Source of the DNA: Ancylostoma caninum
Lineage: Eukaryota; Nematoda; Chromadorea; Rhabditida; Ancylostomatidae
Assembly: GCA_037903475.1 (NCBI GenBank)
Contig: JBAJFG010000620.1
Location: forward strand, 558,001 to 622,000
Direction of reading: 5' to 3'
Length of the DNA: 64,000 bases
Made by a program: the position numbers and the translations under genes. Below are positions 37,601 through 45,791 of this stretch, piece after piece. Position 1 is the stretch's first letter, and every line of letters begins with the position of its first letter. The notes under the pieces were generated by a model, which worked only from the letters and a program-made list of their open reading frames with translations, made no database searches and was not told the origin of the DNA.

Positions 37601-40600
37601 TGCTATTGACTATTTTGGAAGTGATTCTGGACAAGGAATCCGTTAGAGCTGCTTTTCGTTGTTCGCGTACAGGACCAAGCTCTCGCCCCACTTTACAACC
37701 CAGTCTAGCTTAAGTAGGTCTGAACAACCAATATTTACTAGGGATCAACTTTGTTTCCTTTCTCAACGCTCGAAAACAGAAGATGAGGTCTGACATAGCA
37801 AGTCTCTAGTTCAGGCTTTTGAGGCCAAATTTGCTTAGACGATCACTATAGCTGAGTAAATCACAGTGAGGATAAGCTCTTTGAAATAGGAACCTGTGAA
37901 ACGTTCGCTATACATTTTCGAGTCTGGAAATATGTTTCCCCTTGGAAGGATTCCAGGCGGGCAATGCATACTCAAGATGTGGCGGGACGAAAGACTTGTT
38001 AACCGTAATAAGATACCGGCACTTCTGGTATGCATACAGCGCATCAGTAGGAACAGAGAGGAATACGCTTCACTGATTTGTCGATTTGTTCAGTGAAATT
38101 CAGATTGGCATCTACAATTATACCTAGATCCATGATTGATTTACATGATTTGAGGACTTTGCCAATTAACTCGTAAGGGGCACCACACTCTTTACTTATA
38201 TGCAGAACCCAAGATTTGTCAAGATTGATGGAGAGATCCCAATCGCAGGTCATATGAGAATATTTTGTACAAGTACATCGATTCAATGTCACCGAAATAA
38301 CTTGAGATAGCCGAAGTAGTAAAACACCCGAGCGAAGCCGAGTACGAAAGCAACAGTTCCTACGACACTTTTTTTCCATACTTTTGGGCGATGCGCGTGG
38401 GCGCCAAATTCAAACGATGTGGAGGCATCACTGGAGCATTTGGTAACGAGGGAGCAAGCACTCGAACGGACGGGCATGGGTCTTCATCCAAGTCAGACGA
38501 TTATTTTAGGTACTTATTTCCCGGTAAAAATTATCGATGCGGATATCGGATTATTCATCGACTTTATCGATTTTTTACAGTTTAGCTCCAATCTAGATTG
38601 AAGTGGGCCTACTGGGGCTATCCAGCACGTTAACCAAGAATCTGACAGCTCTTAAAGCAAGGATTATAGCTGTTATTGGAACATATTTTTGAAGCGCTCT
38701 CAATTTGCTAGCAGATTTCTGAAAAATCCTCCATTTGTGTTGGCATTGGCCTGCGAAACTTGTGTGATGTCATCGCTTTACTCCCACTCCAAGATGACAG
38801 TCTTTTATATATCTTAGCTCCTTGCCTGCACTCAATTTCCTTCCAATAGAAACCCTAAATAAGCTGGCACCGAAGATGGTTGAATTTTGTTGACTTTGTG
38901 AGCTGGCGCAATGTTGGTTAAAATATCAGCTGCAGCACAACTGCGGGACCGACCCAGCATCTCCAGCATAGCCTTCGTTTCCCGACTTTATTCGTTTGAA
39001 ATATTGTGTGAAGGGAATTATGGACATCATGCTTATTTGTAAGGTTTATTTCACCGAAAGATCTTATGTGAACATCATCCCGCCAAGGGTGAGCGAAATT
39101 CCGGTTTTGGAAGTCCGGAAGTTCCTGAATTCCGGATTAATGCGAGCTAATGGCTCCTAAATTTTTGGAGTGTTGGCAGTGGTTGAATTGCACCAAGTCA
39201 TACACATATGCTGTTTTATCTCTCCAAATTTTGCTAACTTCCTCCAATTCGAACTTCCTTCTACTCTCGACTTCCAGTCTAACGCAATACTTCCACTGGT
39301 CCCTGATCCCCACCCCCCAGAATCTGTCTAAACCCGATTTCTTATGTTCTGAGTTAAAATTATTCAGCTAACTCAGCAGAATTATAGTAAGTATCTCCTC
39401 GAAGTTGGATTTGGGGAATCAAGTCCCGACGGTTATGCATAAGCTAGAATCTAGCCAAAGATATGCCTTGGGTCAAATTCTTCTGAAATCCACGACTTCT
39501 TCCTTCTCTGAAAGCTCTGCATGATGGTTGCAAAGTTTTTCTCATTACATCCAACACCTATCTATTCAGACATCTCCGAGCCAACCGGAGGAACTTCGCT
39601 GCGTTCGAGAGCAGCTCTCCGACTGCTTCGAGCAAATCTCCTGCTACTTGCTCCCACATCCCGGCTACCGAGTCGCCGAGCGACAGTCCTTCAGAGGGCA
39701 CGTCAAAGGTCCTCCTACATCGTTTCTCTGAGTTCTTAGGTGGCTTTCCATCAAGCTGGCTGCATGTGTGGTTTAGTTCCGGCTCAGCATCTGGCCATAT
39801 TCAGACCTTCGACCGGTGTTCCGCGAGGAGATGAAGAAGATGGTCCCGTCTCTGTTGAACCCACACGCGCTGCAACCGAAGATCATCAACGGAAAGCCCG
39901 TCACTTGCAGGAAACTAATGCACTATTTCAAGGTGAATATTTATTACCTGGCTACCATTAATCCCTTTGTTTTTGATGCACAGAATGATGATAACCTGGA
40001 CTTTGCTCGTATTTAGTGTATAACGGAGTTACCTTAATTACATCATCACAGTAAAAATAATATAGCAGTAAGTAAATATGTATGTATATTCCTTTCATTG
40101 TATGACAGCATTTCAGGAGTATGTGAGCTCATTCGATGGGAACACGATGCCAGAGCCGCACAGCATCCTGAACGCCAACGCCAAGCTGCTCTGCATCGAG
40201 TCGGCAAACGAAGCGAAGGTCGCCTACTGCCGAGGAATGGATAGGGTGAGCCTAATTGATCCAGGTGGCTGTGAATTTCAGTCCAATCTTTCTTCAGTCC
40301 ACGATGGGTTCTCGCATGATGCCTGAGAAGCGGTTACTGGAAGCGCACATCAAGCACGGTATCACTGCTCTGAACATCTTCGACAAATGTCCGAAAATTG
40401 GAACGGCTGAGATTAGGAGCAGAGCGTTGGCGAAGCTTCAGGAGGACATCAATGCAAGTTTATTTTTCAGTATCCTGTGGGTGTATCCAAAAAGAAAGAA
40501 AAACTAGGCGGACATTGAAGAAGTCTGTTATTCCAACTACGGAAAACTGCAGTGGTCCGGAACCGTTTACATGCATGACCGCGCTGGATCGATCGATATT

Positions 40601-41848
40601 GAGAAAGATGATGTCATCGGAATGTGGGGATGTGTAGGGTCAGCGTGACGCAGTGCAAACGCATGGGGAGCGGGTCGGGAGTACTGGAGTCTTCCTTATG
40701 TACATGGCAGTGGCGGATGCAAGGGAGGAGGAGGCGGGGGAAGGGGTGCACCCTCTCTTTCGAAATTACTTTACAATACAAATAAAAATCTTGTGTTGGT
40801 TTATTTTTAATTGTTTACTTTTATTATTGCTTTGATATATTTTTATTTTTCATTCATCATTATGATTGTTTTTATTAATTTTCCATCTGGGCCCCAAAGC
40901 GGCGGAGGCTCCGCTTTTTTTCCCACCCCCCCCCCCCTCCCTCTCTCGCCCACTTTCTACGTCCGCCACTGGCACATGGGGTTCCACGCCCTCGTTTTGT
41001 CCATTTCCAGCATTAAAATCGATCATGTCTCACGACCAAAAAAAGTTTGTTTCTTTTTGTTCCTTAACGAGTTGGCCATAAATCCGACAATTCTAAATAT
41101 TATATGGTTCCTCCTTCAGGCAGAGCTAGAGCGATACAAGCGACTCAACATGGCGAAGAAGGTGACCGGTTGTGCGTCAGCAATGACGGCCTGTGGTGAC
41201 AGTGCGCTGCTCGGAGTAGGACTAGGAGCTGCTGCCTCTGGTATTACTCTTGAGATTTTACAGCGAGTCACGCCCATGTTTGCCGCTGAATAATAATAAA
41301 AAATGGCACAGCAGATAGTTACTTTTTGATGGCTCGCACGTGCTTTCGCGTTTACGTTCGTGCGGACACATCCGAATTTTGAAATCCATTAGATCACGAT
41401 AGAAACACTGTACATACACTGTGCCATAAATTACATTTGCGATTGAGTTATTTTCGGGCAGCCATTCCGAGGACTTTTCAACTCACGTTTTTCGAAGGAA
41501 CTAACCTTGTTCTTCCAAAGAAGTGTCATTGTATAATAGCAAGAATCAGAGCCATCCTTCCGAGCAGCGCTTTTTTTTTAGGAGCAGTAGCGGCGACAGT
41601 GTTGACATTACAAACAGGACTGGTGAGCGCAGGTTCGTTTTTCTAAGTAGTTTCCAATGGCTTACCTGGTATAAGGTTATTCCAGAGGTTTGAAGTCATT
41701 CAAGGGCTTCCGAAATAGTAGCGCTAACTTCTCGTTATTTCCAGGGATCGTGGCGATTCCGATTTCCCTAGCGACTCTGTTCGTGATCTGGGTCTACGTG
41801 TTCTCGAAGCCTCATATAGACAACTGTCTAGAAAAAGAGCCACAATAG
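18961..41848 (+). CDS. atln: Atlastin, dynamin-like GTPase (ER membrane fusion), 14 exons
   Basis: Atlastins are membrane-anchored GTPases that tether and fuse endoplasmic reticulum tubules. Exons, all joining in phase: 18961-19053, 28583-28672, 36329-36427, 36490-36642, 36704-36793, 36844-36957, 37014-37106, 39570-39708, 39805-39932, 40117-40245, 40298-40453, 41120-41240, 41582-41632 and 41745-41848, giving 519 aa. Visible motifs are P-loop GAFRKGKS (69-76), RDT with switch Thr121, DTQG (147-150), RD (220-221), LLPHPG (271-276), a helical middle domain to about 440, and a two-segment membrane hairpin at about 456-505. The start follows TTTTCAG directly, which fits a trans-splice or 5'UTR acceptor. 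The exon 7 acceptor (TTCTTCAAG) is weak, and intron 11 has a GC donor. After the hairpin only about 14 residues remain, whereas typical atlastins have a tail of roughly 50-60 residues with an amphipathic helix. C. elegans has atln-1 and a paralogue; which one this matches is undecided. Confidence 0.93.
19617..19891. mobile_element. hAT-like MITE, copy 1 (left end damaged)
   Basis: It shares its interior (AAATGGGTCGCCAAATT-like start, AT-rich middle with long T/A runs, CCCACTTTCTGC near the right end) with the elements at 40708-40971 and 59887-60152. The right terminus is TCTGCCACTG. The left CAGTGGCGGA terminus is missing or mutated, the sequence starting GTGCAGCCCCCC. It is non-coding and presumably non-autonomous. 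Confidence 0.75.
20804..22100 (-). mobile_element. Degraded mariner-like element, 3' terminal repeat visible
   Basis: TTAGGTTGTTGCGAAATTAA directly follows a TA dinucleotide. It resembles the terminal inverted repeats of mariner elements, which begin TTAGGTTG(G/T)TGC and insert at TA. Read on the minus strand, the DNA just inside gives a broken frame with RKFAKS and a following FSIRG, loosely like a mariner transposase C-terminus. I could not find the opposite inverted repeat, so the right limit is a guess. No intact transposase is present. Confidence 0.45.
22970..24930 (-). pseudogene. CR1-like non-LTR retrotransposon, endonuclease end plus reverse transcriptase, frameshifted
   Basis: Reading the minus strand from 24.9 kb downward, the segments appear in order. 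First comes an endonuclease C-terminus with [12 protein letters not shown] (24.9-24.7 kb). Then the RT fingers with [13 protein letters not shown] and [14 protein letters not shown] (24.85-23.98 kb). Then [36 protein letters not shown] and [15 protein letters not shown] (24.36-23.73 kb). Then [20 protein letters not shown] and the catalytic-box variant FADD (23.6-23.3 kb), and finally a diverged thumb region (23.3-22.97 kb). The segments lie in different frames, so the element is dead. It is 5'-truncated, typical of LINEs, and sits antisense in atlastin intron 1. Confidence 0.85.
24989..25164 (+). mobile_element. Inverted fragment of the same LINE family
   Basis: This plus-strand segment encodes, with indels, the [28 protein letters not shown] and [15 protein letters not shown] portion of the RT that is also present in the minus-strand LINE next door (equivalent DNA at about 24,030-24,240). 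The two copies face away from each other, only about 60 bp after the recognisable start of the larger copy. Either two insertions occurred or the fragment was inverted during a rearrangement. Confidence 0.85.
25575..25640 (+). repeat. Homopyrimidine CT tract
   Basis: A run of about 65 bases with almost only C and T (CTCTCTCTCC, CCCTCCCCTCCCCCCTCTC). It is a low-complexity tract within atlastin intron 1 with potential for triplex (H-DNA) formation. Confidence 0.8.
26550..26712 (+). promoter_or_regulatory. GC-rich island with splice donor in atlastin intron 1; possible alternative first exon
   Basis: This locally GC-rich block (CGCGCGCGAACACGGCCGGG) ends in a strong donor CTGCAG|GTAAGC at 26712/26713. 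From the ATG at 26576 a 45-codon open frame reaches the donor in phase 0, the same phase as atlastin exon 1. It could therefore splice in frame to exon 2 and supply an alternative N-terminus beginning MEPCELNAF. This is an inference from position, composition and phase only. Confidence 0.3.
27577..27885 (-). CDS. Unrecognised 102-codon ORF, antisense in atlastin intron 1
   Basis: A minus-strand frame of 102 codons has balanced composition (for example [19 protein letters not shown]). Upstream, another frame carries [12 protein letters not shown], so the piece could be a frameshifted fragment of a longer coding sequence, perhaps a mobile element. I do not recognise the family. There are no clear splice sites. 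Confidence 0.25.
   Translation of the reverse strand: MTLFSTEIPNIVEGSLMVGIVRKIHSREVFLAIVSSVFREIRLTEMREGKLQQLKVFAKASPTKFIKKNVALDNRITNTVHLNLGQQSSRTPAKQFRGVARA
29389..29575. mobile_element. Foldback MITE, family F1, copy 1
   Basis: Terminal inverted repeats read CTCTGACAATTGTGCTGCAC on the left and, as reverse complement of the right end, CTCTGATAACTGTGCAGCAC, both continuing into GA(G/A)CGCAGCC. The core contains GCTGCTCAAGCTTTCGTCCC and TTTAGCAGCAGCTG. A related element lies at 54928-55179. It is non-coding, and GC-richer than the intron around it. Confidence 0.88.
29700..29726 (+). repeat. GGTGTATCGGACAAAT-type retroelement tail
   Basis: GGTGTATCGGAC followed by AAATAAATAAATTTATAAAT is similar in layout to the GGTGCATCAA(AAAT)n words at 16480 and 33898. 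It is interpreted as a short non-LTR or SINE 3' tail; no body is recognised. Confidence 0.4.
29991..30253. mobile_element. GC-rich foldback element with 64-bp arms
   Basis: The left arm (29991-30054) and right arm (30190-30253) are reverse complements with about four mismatches in 64. They begin GACGTCAATG and include GGCCCATCCGCGG and AGGACGCCGC. The arms are strongly GC-rich while the 135-bp centre and the flanks are AT-rich. It is probably a foldback transposon; RNA from it would form a long hairpin. Confidence 0.88.
31464..32731 (-). CDS. Cuticular collagen (Dpy-13/Col-34 type), three exons, nested antisense in atlastin intron 2
   Basis: A structural protein of the nematode exoskeleton, secreted by the hypodermis and assembled as a trimer. 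Exons on the minus strand are 32731-32570, 32518-32095 and 31750-31464, giving 290 aa in phase. The N-terminus [18 protein letters not shown] contains homology box A and a signal-anchor helix (about 10-35). NRTARM at about residue 75 supplies an RxxR subtilisin-like cleavage site. Cysteine clusters [17 protein letters not shown] and the final CPKYC flank Gly-X-Y blocks. The C-terminus [14 protein letters not shown] is, as I recall it, shared by the C. elegans DPY-13/COL-34 group; the exact orthologue is uncertain. All key cysteines are present and no break is seen. A TATA box lies upstream. The gene lies wholly within an atlastin intron. Confidence 0.95.
32764..32770 (-). promoter_or_regulatory. 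TATA box of the collagen gene
   Basis: On the minus strand, GCATATAAAAGC lies about 33-40 bp upstream of the collagen ATG. Cuticle collagen genes commonly have a TATA element. At this distance transcription would start very close to the ATG, giving a very short 5' UTR. Confidence 0.65.
32774..36328. other. Right part of atlastin intron 2
   Basis: Contains the upstream region of the nested collagen gene (GC-richer to about 32,900), an inverted TTTA tail at 33898-33928 and a 161-codon plus-strand ORF at 34149-34634. That ORF has no recognisable family and no splice sites. Nothing else is identifiable. Confidence 0.55.
33898..33928 (-). repeat. (TTTA)n run before GATGCACCACTG, likely retroelement 3' tail (minus strand)
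   Basis: Read on the minus strand this is GTGGTGCATCAAATAAATAA, the same word plus AAAT run seen on the plus strand at 16480-16521. Two independent insertions of one retroelement family would explain the match. Confidence 0.55.
36329..37106 (+). CDS. atln: Atlastin exons 3-7: GTPase core
   Basis: Five compact exons separated by 50-62 bp introns. Exon 3 carries [18 protein letters not shown] with the P-loop. Exon 4 carries [15 protein letters not shown] with the switch threonine. Exon 5 starts MDTQGTFDN, the G3 motif. Exon 6 carries [19 protein letters not shown]. Exon 7 carries [18 protein letters not shown] with the RD motif that replaces the usual NKxD, as in atlastins and GBPs. Arg72 in the P-loop, the catalytic arginine position of the family, is present. 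All visible catalytic residues are intact, so the enzyme should be active. Confidence 0.95.
37836..38290 (-). pseudogene. LINE reverse-transcriptase C-terminal fragment
   Basis: Minus-strand reading gives [18 protein letters not shown], then [20 protein letters not shown] and FTEQIDKSV. This is the thumb-region pattern (L..N..K..VL.I......DLGI.VD..LNF..HI) of CR1/jockey-type RTs. It is followed in other frames by [14 protein letters not shown] and [15 protein letters not shown]. At least one frameshift separates the parts. It lacks the catalytic domain and is a dead fragment. Confidence 0.8.
38392..38505 (+). pseudogene. Protein-like segment in atlastin intron 7, unrecognised
   Basis: An open plus-strand frame encodes [19 protein letters not shown] followed by [14 protein letters not shown]. 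It ends at a plausible donor TTTTAG|GTACTT, but no acceptor is seen upstream. The composition is protein-like. I do not recognise the family. It could be a fragment of a processed gene copy or part of an old transposon. Confidence 0.25.
39570..40453 (+). CDS. atln: Atlastin exons 8-11: end of G domain and middle domain
   Basis: Exon 8 encodes [20 protein letters not shown] followed by YLLPHPG, the conserved close of the G domain. Exon 9 has [16 protein letters not shown], equivalent to the family's NGNKITCRGLVEYFK region. Exons 10 and 11 encode the helical bundle that crosses over in the trans dimer, with [14 protein letters not shown] and [15 protein letters not shown]. Exon 11 ends EDIN at a GC donor (AAT|GCAAGT). 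Intron phases are 1, 0, 0 and 0. Confidence 0.92.
40509..40648 (+). CDS. Candidate alternative 3' exon in atlastin intron 11
   Basis: Directly after an AG (AAAACTAG) 55 nt from the GC donor of exon 11, a frame of 45 codons plus stop encodes [20 protein letters not shown] and on to a GSA end. It has a protein-like composition and C-ending codons like the neighbouring exons. Joined to exon 11 in phase 0 it would replace the transmembrane hairpin with a soluble end. The AATAAA at 40781-40786, inside an adjacent MITE, could serve as its poly(A) signal. I do not recognise the peptide; it may instead be a fragment of another gene. Confidence 0.35.
40708..40971. mobile_element. hAT-like MITE, copy 2, in atlastin intron 11
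   Basis: Termini are CAGTGGCGGA and TCCGCCACTG. The 8-bp flanks GTACATGG (left) and GCACATGG (right) match at seven positions, the target-site length of hAT transposons. The interior is AT-rich and non-coding, with a C-rich right end. It carries an AATAAA at 40781-40786. Confidence 0.88.
41120..41848 (+). CDS. atln: Atlastin exons 12-14: membrane hairpin and short tail
   Basis: Exon 12 (41120-41240) begins [15 protein letters not shown], which continues the middle-domain helix, then enters a glycine/alanine-rich hydrophobic stretch. The 17-codon-length exon 13 (41582-41632) gives [17 protein letters not shown]. Exon 14 (41745-41848) gives [19 protein letters not shown], then a 14-residue tail ending EKEPQ. 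Both internal junctions are phase 1 and recreate glycine codons. The hairpin sequence is much more diverged than the GTPase domain. The cytosolic tail is far shorter than usual. Confidence 0.85.
41241..41300 (+). promoter_or_regulatory. Possible read-through 3' end of atlastin with stop and AATAAA
   Basis: If the exon 12 donor (CTG|GTATTA) is not used, the frame continues [16 protein letters not shown] and stops at 41291-41293. AATAAA is at 41295-41300. The product would lose most of the membrane hairpin. The donor is a weak match to the consensus, so intron retention with early polyadenylation is plausible. This is inference from sequence only. Confidence 0.35.
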
Positions 41849-41998
41849 CAGCGAGAATAGTTAATGGTTGTGATATACAGAAGTTCTTTCTACTCCCACT
41901 TTTCTAGAGTTCTAGAAAAGCAGTTCTTGCGCCACATTCACTTCGTTATTCACTGTTGTTATTCCGGTGCTTCAATTTTTTTACTTAAGTGCCTTCGT

Positions 41999-42004
41999 AA
42001 TAAA
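41999..42004 (+). terminator. AATAAA poly(A) signal of atlastin
   Basis: Canonical AATAAA about 150 nt after the stop codon of exon 14, in AT-rich 3' sequence followed by a T-rich stretch. It is the most likely end of the full-length transcript. Confidence 0.65.
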
Positions 42005-43821
42005 CATATTTAACTTTGTTGGTTTTTTTCTTTTCTATAACTAAATTTCTATAACTGAATGGCTGAGGGGGGGGGTCTCACAACGTCCCCAGTCATTGGG
42101 AAACAACGACTTCTGTTTGCTTCCTCAACGACAATTACACCGTGTGGTGCGAATGTCAGCTCATGATGTACTCGCTGATGTTTCCATGGTAATTTGCTCC
42201 TCACCTTGGATTCCACGTCAGCCGACTAGGGCTCTGTGGCATTACAGGAAGTAGGTATAGAGTGCTTCCTTTTCCCTCATTTTTAAGCTTTAAGAACATT
42301 CAATGGATGGCACTAGCAGCGCGAAATGCCGGATTAATTACTTACGCTATCCCTGTTACATGAAACACCCTCTCGTAAACTTAGGATAGATTGTTAACAG
42401 TTCATCCATGGTTAGCAGCTCACTCAGACGGACTTCATTTGTTCAGCACTTGTGCACCAAAGCTCAGGTGACGATGAGATGTAACAATCAAGGATCATCG
42501 ATCACTACGAATACATGGTTCCGTTTTGAGTATCAAAATAGGATCAAATGTAAGGATGCTTTGCACACTGCTGACGTGCGGCTGGTGCAGAAGCGGAAGG
42601 AAAAATCGACAAAATGTGGGCTGAGTGATATCCCATGATTATCGTGAACAGTGGGCACATTGCGCTTGGTACCAGACAACGCATTCGATTAGAACTTCGA
42701 AGTAATAATCGAATTCAAATAGTTTGAAAATTTTGCCATTCGAAAGAACTCCGCCTTCAAATTTATTCGAAACACGAGTAATCTTAGAAGGGAGCAGTTG
42801 AATGAGTTCGTACTGGATTATATCAAAATATGAAAAATCGAATAAATGCGATACTCAGCCATTCAAAAACCTCAATTACTTCAAGGTGTAGTCAATACGG
42901 TAAGTCCGTTGTAAAGTGGCAATACAGCAGTTTGTGCTACAGCTTCTCCCTCCCGTCCTTCAAACGTTCTGATTTCTAGTCCCAAAAAAAATAAAGGGGA
43001 AACTGGAATTGCAAGAGGTCTGTGTCCATCCTTCCGTCCTTATCAAATGTTAGCGAAGGCATAGATCATCTTTCTGAAATTCACCGTTTTCTTTCCTCTG
43101 CTTGGTGAAAGAATGCAAGAAATTTCTCTTGAAGTTAAAGCAGAAAGTTTTGCACTCACCTTTCTCGTGAATTCCAAACTCCTAAAGCTATAATTATGTA
43201 CTTACACCCGCCTTTGAGTAACAGCGATTGAAGTGAAAGCTGTAGTATTGTTGATGGAAATTGCCTGCAACTAATTATACAGATACTTAATGTCTTCATC
43301 TGCGCAAATGCTATACCATCAGAGCTGTCAGTCTCACTCTGCTACGGTTTGCTAAGCCTAGTCGAGATAGATGCTGTGGTTTTCGACCATCTCGTACAAA
43401 CTAGAGACGTATCATTTTAGAGCACATAGTCAGGAAAATCAGCAATGAGCTCTACTCTGCTCCTAACTGAACGAACTCTGCTTTGGAAACAATTTTTTTC
43501 TCAACAAACTAGGAAAAAAATCGCAGTGCATTGTGGAGGCTTATGGTACCTCCAATACGACGTCAACCACATGGTGGCCGCAAATTTAAAAATCGCACTA
43601 ACACTTTACAGCTAAAACCTCAGAATCTGAGTGCTTTGTGGCAGATTTTTAAGAGAATTTTGAAATTCTCCAGTATTGGATAAATACAGTGGTAGACTTT
43701 TCCCAAAATACATGCCTTCTGACTTTGGGTGCGCGAGCGCAAGGAAGCTAAGTGATGCCATCATGCAATTCTCTGAGGTAGAACTGTTTTTTATTCTGTA
43801 GCAGTGTCCGCACACAGTTGC
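42005..43821. other. Intergenic, nothing recognised
   Basis: AT-rich DNA with short ORFs only. No repeats, RNA genes or coding segments are recognised. Confidence 0.5.
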
Positions 43822-44350
43822 CTCTTAAAGGCAAGGTTCGGGCAAATTTCCATCTCCCGAATTTCTATTGGATCCCTAGCCCACGGCCATATCTTGGACG
43901 AAAACTATTGAAAAATCCCTGAAAAAGTCCCATAAAGAACGCTTTCCATCCCTCAATTTCGTTACTGCGTTTGCGGGTTTGCAGCGTCCGTGCTTTCAAA
44001 TGACGTTATACAGCGCGCCATACATGCTGTCTATTGTGGCGTCGTAGGAAAAAAATTCGCATTCAAGGGACTGGTGGTCCGTTTGATGGGATGGGGAACG
44101 TTTTACGAAATGTTCATTACGCTGCATGTATATGAGCGTCTATCGTTGTTCAGTATGCACGCGCGAGCTTATGTCGATTGGAGCATGTTTTCCTACGGCT
44201 ACGATAATGCTCGGACGTTTTGTCCATTATCTATCGATAGAGCTTATATCGAGGTCTCAACCTTGAGATACATGCTACACATATGGTTTGGACTCCACAG
44301 GGCAAAAAACCGGGATGGGCAAGATTTTGACCGGACTTTGCCTTTAAGAG
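43822..44350. mobile_element. 529-bp terminal-inverted-repeat element
   Basis: Left end CTCTTAAAGGCAAGGTTCGG and right end, as reverse complement, CTCTTAAAGGCAAAGTCCGG, both continuing G/T-CAAA. This gives about 22 of 25 matches. The interior is unlike any transposase I know and has a 132-codon plus-strand ORF (43990-44388) that runs past the right end, so it is unlikely to be a gene of the element. It is probably a non-autonomous DNA transposon. No clear target-site duplication is seen. Confidence 0.75.
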
Positions 44351-45790
44351 CCCATGCTTACGTAAACCAAAAGAGCCCTCCGCTCTGAATTCAATTAAAC
44401 AAAGATGAACGTGCTCTTAGGTCTACCGATTGTGGTTTAGATGAGGGCAGCTTTCAATGCGTAGTGATAAACCGCCCGAGATGGACGTCCTTGCTCCCTG
44501 GTCCAAAGAAGGAACGCAGTGAATTTCTATATGCAGGGGATGCTTTGTCGCTATATGAGTTATCCAACACCCAATACATATAATAGTTATCCATTCTCCA
44601 ATACCTGGACCATTTCCCTTAGAGAAGATTTCTGTGCGCAACCTCATTGGTTCTGATTGATTGAATGATGTTTTGGTGGTTCATACAACCATAATAAATA
44701 GACGCACATCCATTGCTCAATTTTATTCACACTAACGCTAATCACCCCCAAGGCGCAGAATCGTTTAACACAATCACTGAACTAAGCCGAGTTCTTGTCT
44801 GTCCCTTTCAACGTTACATACTTTCTTCTTTACCTTTCCCTTTTTTCTTTTCTTTTTCCAATTAAAAAAGGCCATTTCCTGAATGGTGGCATAGCTGCGG
44901 TAGGTTGATCTAGGGGAGCCTCCCTTCCCTTTTAGAACTCTACTGGCCAACTTGTGTAGTGAAACAACCCTGCATTAGGGCGCAGTCATCGGACCGAGGG
45001 TATCATATTTAGTATCATACCAATAATATTAGTGATTGATGTGAACCAATTGAAGTGACCAATAATATTAGTGATGTCACAACCTGGCGGTCGTGACACT
45101 CCCGAAGACGGAATGAATTGCTGACATGACGAATGAACGATGTTAGTGAAAGGAATCACCTAATTTTTACTTTTTAATTTCCAAAGGGGCCAGTCTCCCG
45201 ACTTGATATGGCTCCGTGTTTTTTTTTTCCTCATAAGAGTAACAGTTGAAGTAAAGAAAAAGACACTCTCAATTAAAATGAATCAGAAGACCCAATATAC
45301 GACGAAATGACAACAACTGGACAACAACTGTCTGCATCAGAAGTAGAGAGAAATCCGTCCGTTGTGTGGATGACTTCGACCATATCTATGTGGTGTTATT
45401 CAACCGATCCATAATTGAAAGCGTTCCAATAAAATCATTGGAAACAATATAGTTCTACCGACAAGAGCCAGAAACTGACAGAGGAATTACAAAACATTCC
45501 AGTTCAAGTTCCAAAAAATGTTTAAAAAAGAAAGACAATTACCTTCTCAAAAAAACAAGACAAACTGCATATTCATTTCATTAAATTCTCCATTTTCTTC
45601 CTATTGCCCAAGGGTACAAAAGAATACAAAGAATTACTGAAATCCCATAAAGATTATCGCTCAACAACAAATGGCCATAATTGACATCACAACTATCAAC
45701 TGTAAATAAAATTTACCAAGCCACCAATCAGCGCTACTAATTACAAAGTCACCAATTACCATTGCCAATACCATTTGTTGTTATTTACAG
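44351..45790. other. Intergenic, nothing recognised
   Basis: AT-rich DNA. A short phrase, CCAATAATATTAGTGAT, is duplicated at about 45019 and 45060. From 45,690 there is degenerate CACCAATTACC-type low complexity leading into the gag remnant. Confidence 0.5.
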
Positions 45791-45791
45791 C

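Larger units (their letters stand above)
37107..39569. other. Atlastin intron 7 (2.5 kb)
   Basis: Contains a minus-strand LINE fragment (37836-38290) and a short protein-like plus-strand segment (about 38,392-38,505). The rest, 37,107-37,830 and 38,610-39,560, shows nothing recognisable. Confidence 0.6.

Noticed and set aside
43990..44388. 132-codon ORF inside the 529-bp inverted-repeat element
   Set aside because: It extends beyond the element's right terminus and lacks transposase motifs.
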